Made by a program: the position numbers and the translations under genes. From Paenibacillus sp. HB172176 (lineage in GTDB: Bacteria > Bacillota > Bacilli > Paenibacillales > Paenibacillaceae), in the NCBI RefSeq assembly GCF_011947265.1, contig NZ_JAATHD010000005.1, forward strand, positions 1-64,000: a DNA stretch of 64,000 bases, written 5' to 3'. The notes under the pieces were generated by a model, which worked only from the letters and a program-made list of their open reading frames with translations, was not told the origin of the DNA and searched no databases. Below, in pieces: positions 63,312 to 64,000 of the stretch (position 1 is the stretch's first letter; each line of letters opens with the position of its first letter).

Positions 63312-64000
63312 CTAAAGGACAAACTTCCAAAGCAGCCAGCTGATAAGAGCGGATAACCAAGAGATGAATCCGAATATCATGACGATCTTGTTTTCGCTCC
63401 AACCGTATTTCAAGCTAAAATGAAAATGGATGGGGGCCATTCTAAATAGTCGCCGCTTCGTGCGTCTGTAGTAAAAAACTTGAAGAATGACCGAAAATTG
63501 CTCGGCAAGATAAACGGAAAACAGGATTGGGATTAAGATTTCGACCTTCTCGATAACCGCTAAGAAGGAGAGTGAGCCTCCAATGGCCAACGAACCGGTA
63601 TCGCCCATAAACGCCCTAGCGGGATAAATATTATAAAGAAATAATCCGAGCAAGCAGCCAATCATCACGAGAGAAAACAGTTGCACTTCTTGTTTGTCCG
63701 AAATCATAAAAAAGAAAAAATAAGTCGGGATAGCAGCATTGATCAACAGCCCGTCCAGACCGTCAGTAAAGTTGATTGCATTGGCTGATCCTACTACAAA
63801 TAATAGCATGATCCCAAAATAAACATACATGGGCAGGTGGAGCCGGAAACCGTGAAACAAAGAAATATCGCTTGTGAGAGAAAACGAATGCAGAAGAGTG
63901 ATAAGAAGCAAAGCGGCAAACGAGAATTGGAACGCAAGCTTCGTCTGTCCGGAGATGCCTGATGGATCTTGCCATGCCGCCTTTTTAAGATCGTCCATAA
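63312..64000 (-). CDS. MraY-family polyprenyl-phosphate sugar-phosphate transferase paralogue, N-terminus outside window
   Basis: The reading frame runs past the window end; its N-terminal third is missing. MraY-family enzymes join a UDP-sugar-phosphate to undecaprenyl phosphate in the membrane. Visible motifs are DDLKK (start of the visible part), NAINFTDGLDGL, and ARAFMGDTGSLAIGG, plus five or more membrane helices. The cytoplasmic histidine motif is PIHFHF rather than the usual PIHHHF, and the following Glu is Ser. This suggests a paralogue of the cell-wall enzyme or a transferase for another glycan. The gene ends 33 bp before the repeat array. Confidence 0.85.
   Translation of the reverse strand, partial: MDDLKKAAWQDPSGISGQTKLAFQFSFAALLLITLLHSFSLTSDISLFHGFRLHLPMYVYFGIMLLFVVGSANAINFTDGLDGLLINAAIPTYFFFFMISDKQEVQLFSLVMIGCLLGLFLYNIYPARAFMGDTGSLAIGGSLSFLAVIEKVEILIPILFSVYLAEQFSVILQVFYYRRTKRRLFRMAPIHFHFSLKYGWSENKIVMIFGFISWLSALISWLLWKFVL

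Overview
The window looks like a chromosomal segment of a Paenibacillus-type (low-GC Gram-positive, Paenibacillaceae) bacterium. The grounds are strong GGAGG ribosome sites, YesM/YesN-type two-component pairs whose response regulators end in AraC helix-turn-helix domains, four LplB/YtcP/YtcQ-style sugar ABC importers that lack their own ATPase, many AraC regulators facing glycan-degrading enzymes, and guaA close to a YebA-like DUF4129 protein. No rRNA, tRNA, CRISPR array or prophage was seen.

Layout. 1-860: the 3' end of a YebA-like membrane protein with an in-frame 15-bp tandem repeat, then a terminator. 1072-25178: a large glycan locus with two paralogous sensor/regulator/importer sets (1072-8179 and 18006-25178). 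They enclose a secreted clan-A glycosidase, a GH36-like enzyme, an AraC regulator, a sugar-isomerase-like protein, a large unrecognised enzyme and an SGNH esterase. 25328-26923: guaA with its own promoter. In Bacillus subtilis yebA and guaA are neighbours, so the glycan locus probably split them.

26924-32908 is an AT-rich island at the 3' end of guaA. It holds an IS4-family element with 18-bp inverted repeats and a 7-bp target duplication (27268-28937), decayed sequence, and a two-gene operon encoding an AAA+ ATPase and a subtilisin-like protease. That pair has the layout of the IetAS (Gao_Iet) anti-phage system. The island ends with a diverged copy of the last ~60 codons of guaA and a strong terminator. 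No recombinase gene is visible.

33418-43737: a third importer (two permeases, then the binding protein), a membrane-bound sensor/AraC regulator, a GH38 alpha-mannosidase-like enzyme and an alpha/alpha-toroid-like protein of unknown function. 43861-50221: an exported alpha/beta hydrolase with a copper-amine-oxidase-type N-terminal domain, a sulfatase facing an AraC regulator, a YbjQ-like protein with a zinc ribbon, and a 2-hydroxyacid dehydrogenase. 50218-57273: a 7-TM sensor kinase/LuxR-type regulator pair divergent from a fourth importer and a second sulfatase. 57619-63019: AraC regulators, each facing an enzyme gene (GH31; Gfo/Idh/MocA oxidoreductase), and a membrane-anchored cytochrome c. 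The window ends inside an MraY-family paralogue. Noncoding repeats (a modular GCGGAC repeat between convergent gene pairs, a ~51-bp tandem repeat, a 39-bp direct repeat) lie in the gaps.

Taken together, the window encodes sensing, import and breakdown of plant or microbial polysaccharides, some probably sulfated or acylated. The imported oligosaccharides would be processed inside the cell by GH36, GH38 and GH31 enzymes, with the transport ATPase supplied from elsewhere.
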